DNA of 64,000 nucleotides from Molanna angustata (taxonomy: Eukaryota; Arthropoda; Insecta; Trichoptera; Molannidae): contig OY754981.1 of assembly GCA_963576475.1 (NCBI GenBank), forward strand, positions 27,442,132 to 27,506,131, written 5' to 3'. A program made the translations under genes and the position numbers. Each line of letters begins with the position of its first letter. The stretch's first letter is position 1. The notes under the pieces were generated by a model that ran no database searches, was not told the origin of the DNA, and was given only the letters and a program-made list of their open reading frames with translations. This document shows positions 56,391 through 64,000 of this stretch, piece after piece.

Positions 56391-56668
56391 GGAAAACAAG
56401 CTTAACAAAGCGTAAGACCTGACCCCAAAAATGTAAAGTAACGGAGAAATAAGCCTGAAAAAACGTAAGACTTGTCCACACACACAACCTATCTACACCG
56501 TCAGCGGGAAACAAGCTTAACAACAAAACGTAAGACCTGTCCACACATGAACATGTGAGATAGCGGGGAAACAAGCTTAACAAAACACAGAACCCATCCT
56601 CACACGACCTACTCACATTTGAAAACGGGAAAACAAGCTTAACAAGGTGTAAGACTCGTCCCCACAGG
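56391..56668. repeat. ~60-bp degenerate tandem repeat, five copies, next to the primer-binding site
   Basis: Units begin GGGAAACAAGCTTAACAA and contain CGTAAGACCTGTCC or variants, at about 56391, 56444, 56506, 56565 and 56627. It is GC-richer than the rest of the interior. In element orientation it lies in the leader, just after the primer-binding site. Confidence 0.75.
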
Positions 56669-56746
56669 ACCTCCCTTCCCCAATGACTTTTAAACGGCCA
56701 CCACGTCTAATTTAAATGATGGTATTATCAATTCCTTATAATCCGC

Positions 56747-56765
56747 GCCCCACGTGCACGCGCCA
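56747..56765 (-). other. candidate primer-binding site
   Basis: The minus strand reads TGGCGCGTGCACGTGGGGC two bases inside the LTR. It resembles the tRNA-Lys complement used by many gypsy elements, with a short mismatch in the middle. Confidence 0.5.
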
Positions 56766-56767
56766 TT

Positions 56768-61192
<4,425 letters not shown>

Positions 61193-61393
61193 TAATGGGT
61201 ATTTTAAATCAAACAAATGATTTAGTCTACATATATATTTTTTCCTGAGTCCAGGATGACCGTTTCAGCTTATTAGGCCCTTATCAACTAGTCTCCAGTT
61301 GATAAGGGCCTAATAAGCTGAAACGGTCGTCCTGGACTCAGGAAAAAATATATATGTAGACCAAATCATTTGTTTGATTTAAAATACCCATTA
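61193..61393. repeat. near-perfect 97-bp hairpin
   Basis: Arms 61193-61289 and 61297-61393 pair at 95 of 97 positions around a 7-base loop (AGTCTCC). Both mismatches are transitions. The stem includes GATAAGGGCCTAATAAGC-TGAAACGGTC, related to the 8924-8985 palindrome. Confidence 0.9.
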
Positions 61394-63639
61394 AGGAATA
61401 ATTGTTTTGTTTAAACGTAATATGAAATCAAAGGTGGGCTGAGTAAGTTACAATATTACTTGTGTTATTTTTATTTATTAAGTATATTTGGTAAATTTTT
61501 ATTCTTGTACATTGACCATTTTTTTAAATTATGTAAGATACCTATCATTTTGATGACAGACATTGTCATTTTTAATAATATTTACTATTATATGTTTTAA
61601 TTGCCAGGATTAAAAATGAAAAAGTAGTCATAAGTGTCAAAAATGGTCGTCATGACAAAATATAGTCATAATTTTGTCAGAGTCAGTGACCGACCTCTCC
61701 CGCCTGACATTAGTCAACTCGACGGCGGCGTGTCTTTCTGTGTCTGTTTGTTTGTATGTCATTATCCATCAGCAATTTACTACTGTGGCATTTCTCCGTT
61801 ATTACAGCGAATACCGCACAATGATAGGATTTTTATATTATCTAGTGTCATTAGATATATATTTCCACCGTTCCAAAATATTAAAATCGTTACCATGTAT
61901 TTTTTTGTCGTTATTTGTAACGTCATTAACTTTTTGACTTGTTTATAATGAGATTCATTTTAAATGCACCGTACAGTTAGTTTGACGAAATGTCGATTTG
62001 TTTTGGAGTAATTTCTTAATATTATTATTACTATCGTAAGCCGTTTGACTTCTGTGTCCACGATCTAGATTAGTTTTTTGAGAGAATAATGATTAAGGAA
62101 TAATGGAACCAAGCAACTTGTACCATTCCTCGAAGCAAATCAAAACGAAATTATCAAAAGGGCATGTTATTTCTATAATCTCCTAATCAGGTAGTATCCC
62201 ACATTCTGACATATTCACTGCTAGTAATAACTGCTACAAAAACTTGTGTATTGTTAAATTTTTAATTTGTGTACTTATTTTAATTATTTGTTTTTATCTT
62301 ATTTCATAGTAGTAACATATTACGTCCAATTCTAAAACTTTTTAAAAACGTTCCAGCTAAAATGGTGCGTTCCTATCCCATTTAGTCCAAGTTGATATTC
62401 TATAACGTTCTAGTAAGTCACGAATTAGTTCAATTCTAGTCGAATCAACTGTCAAAACGTTTCTAATTTTAATTCACATCTAAGTGGAAGCGTACTAATT
62501 ATTTTCTCACCTGTCCAGAATATGTTAGTTAAGTTGAAAACATCAGTTGTATACGGAAATACGTGTTGCATTATGTTGAAAATGAAAACCAAAGAATATT
62601 AGTGCAGATCAATTGGAATGATAGGTTAGGCGACATAAACATGGCCGAACAGTGAGCAGTAGGTACGCATGCGTAGTCTGCGCTATGGACAATTTGAGTA
62701 CAAATTATTATCTATGGTTCACTAATTTTGTAATTTTAGTTTTAGGAACAACGTCAGTTACGGAATACGAAATTAAGTTCAAATGTCTTTAATTCTAAAA
62801 TTTAAAAACGTTCATAATTTAGTTCAAAAAGTAGCAGAAATGGACGTATCCTTTTTTCTTCCCTTTCCGTCACAAATCAAACTTAAGTGTTAACTATATT
62901 TTTTGTTGTGATGTGATAGTTTAATGATCATCATCTATCGACAAATTTAATCGGTTTGTTTTTGTTTATTTCATAGTGTATGTTTTTTTTGTATATTTTA
63001 TTACACTGCGTTTGGCTCTTAAATAAATAAACAAACAAAAAAACCCAAATTGGTCTTAAAATAAACAAAGATAGCAGAATGCGGTTTAAGAACAACGCTC
63101 TAATATCCTGCTTTATTTGCCTAATTTATTTTGAAGAGATCTTATTGTTTGTGGAAATTCAATCCCTGGCAATTTCCTATCGTCGTTCGTCCTCTCAACC
63201 TCTTAGTCTGGATTATCTCCATGGTGTACCTACATATATCGCAACATAATAGACGCGCTATATATTTCTCCTTTCTCCGCGGTTGGCTTTGAGTTATATC
63301 TTTGATGATTTATAGATGGACGCCGGAGAGCCCGTTTTGAATTTTTCATTTAATTCGAATCTTCGGCTAAATGTTTCTATGTTAATTTCTATGTACAGAA
63401 TTATGGAGAAGGCCAAACTTGGATCCCTTCCTAATCTCATTCAGCAGAAAACAGAAAGTAATTTCACGTAGTTATTTAAATTCTCTCGGCGATAAATTCA
63501 GTCTGTAGATAACTGAGTGAATTAAACAACCAAAAATGATTCGGATATTAACATAGAAAATTAGGTAGGTACTTGTAAGTCATAAATTAAAGGGCTGCAA
63601 CCAATCATTTTGAATTAATTTACAAATACATACATACAC
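61394..63639. other. intergenic DNA
   Basis: No gene supported; the 104-codon frame at 61634 has no recognisable domain. About 62320-62420 resembles one arm of the foldback at 23074-23459 (AAAACGTTCCAGCTAAAAT, CGTTCCTATCCCATTTAG). Confidence 0.4.
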
Positions 63640-64000
63640 ACAATCACGCCATGACCCTTAATAGGTAAGCAGAGAGAACCGAACGCCATACTCCTCTATT
63701 TTTACTCACATTCCTGGCTTCATTTACATCCATGAATCGTCTCATACATGCTCGTCCATTGTTCAAGCTCCTTAAGTTGGCTTCTTTCAAAATATTTTTC
63801 ATATGATCATGCCATCCTTTTCTGGAGGGGCCCCTGCTTACATTCTTGTATGTGTTTTGGTCGACCCTTCATCGTTTATTCTTTCAATATGCCCAAACCA
63901 TCTCAGGGCATTCACTTTAATTTCACTTAAAATATACTTCTTTATCTTGCATTCTCTCCTTATCTCATAATTTTTTATTCTATCATAATATATCGTTCTA
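63640..64000 (-). mobile_element. RTE-type LINE 3' end, runs off the window
   Basis: The minus reading contains ECKIKKYILSEIKVNALRWF and GHIERIND, then several stops and an AGGRP-like remnant, ending in the RTE 3' tail (ACGCCATGACCCTTAATAGG on plus, then TACATACATA). It is degraded compared with the copy at 24.3 kb. Confidence 0.65.

Larger units (their letters stand above)
51574..56767. other. non-coding interior of the 8.3-kb LTR element
   Basis: Very AT-rich. It begins with an (AATT)n run (about 51596-51627). It contains an ~82-base tandem repeat at 52978-53225 and a ~60-base repeat at 56391-56668. Open frames are at most about 76 codons and show no recognised domain on either strand. Confidence 0.65.

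Overview
This is AT-rich eukaryotic nuclear DNA, almost certainly from an arthropod and most likely an insect. The evidence is one multi-exon gene with GT-AG introns, tRNA-derived SINEs, and LINE, Penelope, gypsy, hAT and Tc1 elements. An RTE LINE with an ATGTATGT-type tail resembles families I know from Lepidoptera, but I cannot fix the order from this window. There is no bacterial, operon or CRISPR content.

The one conserved host gene I can assemble fully is microcephalin (MCPH1), on the minus strand at 22469-11089. Seven exons join in phase into 635 codons: an N-terminal BRCT domain, a basic Ser/Asn-rich linker, and a C-terminal BRCT pair. Its introns hold SINEs, LINE tails, a foldback element nested in a SINE, and three copies of a ~1 kb repeat with subterminal inverted repeats, a CA microsatellite and a 3' hairpin (Helentron/HINE-like). 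Two weaker gene candidates are a 133-aa ORF behind a TATA box (2984-3382, +) and a possible first coding exon (31310-31420, +).

Layout: 0.4-10.7 kb holds an LTR-like fragment, the TATA-linked ORF, one HINE-like copy, a small hAT element with an 8-bp target duplication and a SINE inside it, and LINE remnants. 11.1-22.5 kb is MCPH1. 24.3-29.9 kb is a nested insertion: a gypsy-type LTR element (957-bp direct LTRs, GTTC target duplication, defective interior) sits inside an RTE LINE whose reading frame is continuous across the empty site. 30-42 kb is intergenic, with inverted-repeat elements that include a 1.5-kb foldback. 42-59 kb is a transposon cluster built around long (TA)n arrays: two Penelope-like elements (RT and GIY-YIG), a LINE RT fragment, an apparently intact Tc1-type transposon with an intron in its DD34E transposase, and an 8.3-kb LTR element with 1575-bp LTRs and no recognisable coding interior. 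59-64 kb is intergenic, with a near-perfect 97-bp hairpin and another RTE 3' end.

Besides MCPH1, the main content is the history of nested insertion, in particular repeated insertion of unrelated element classes into (TA)n arrays. All calls come from reading sequence and translations; no database search was run.
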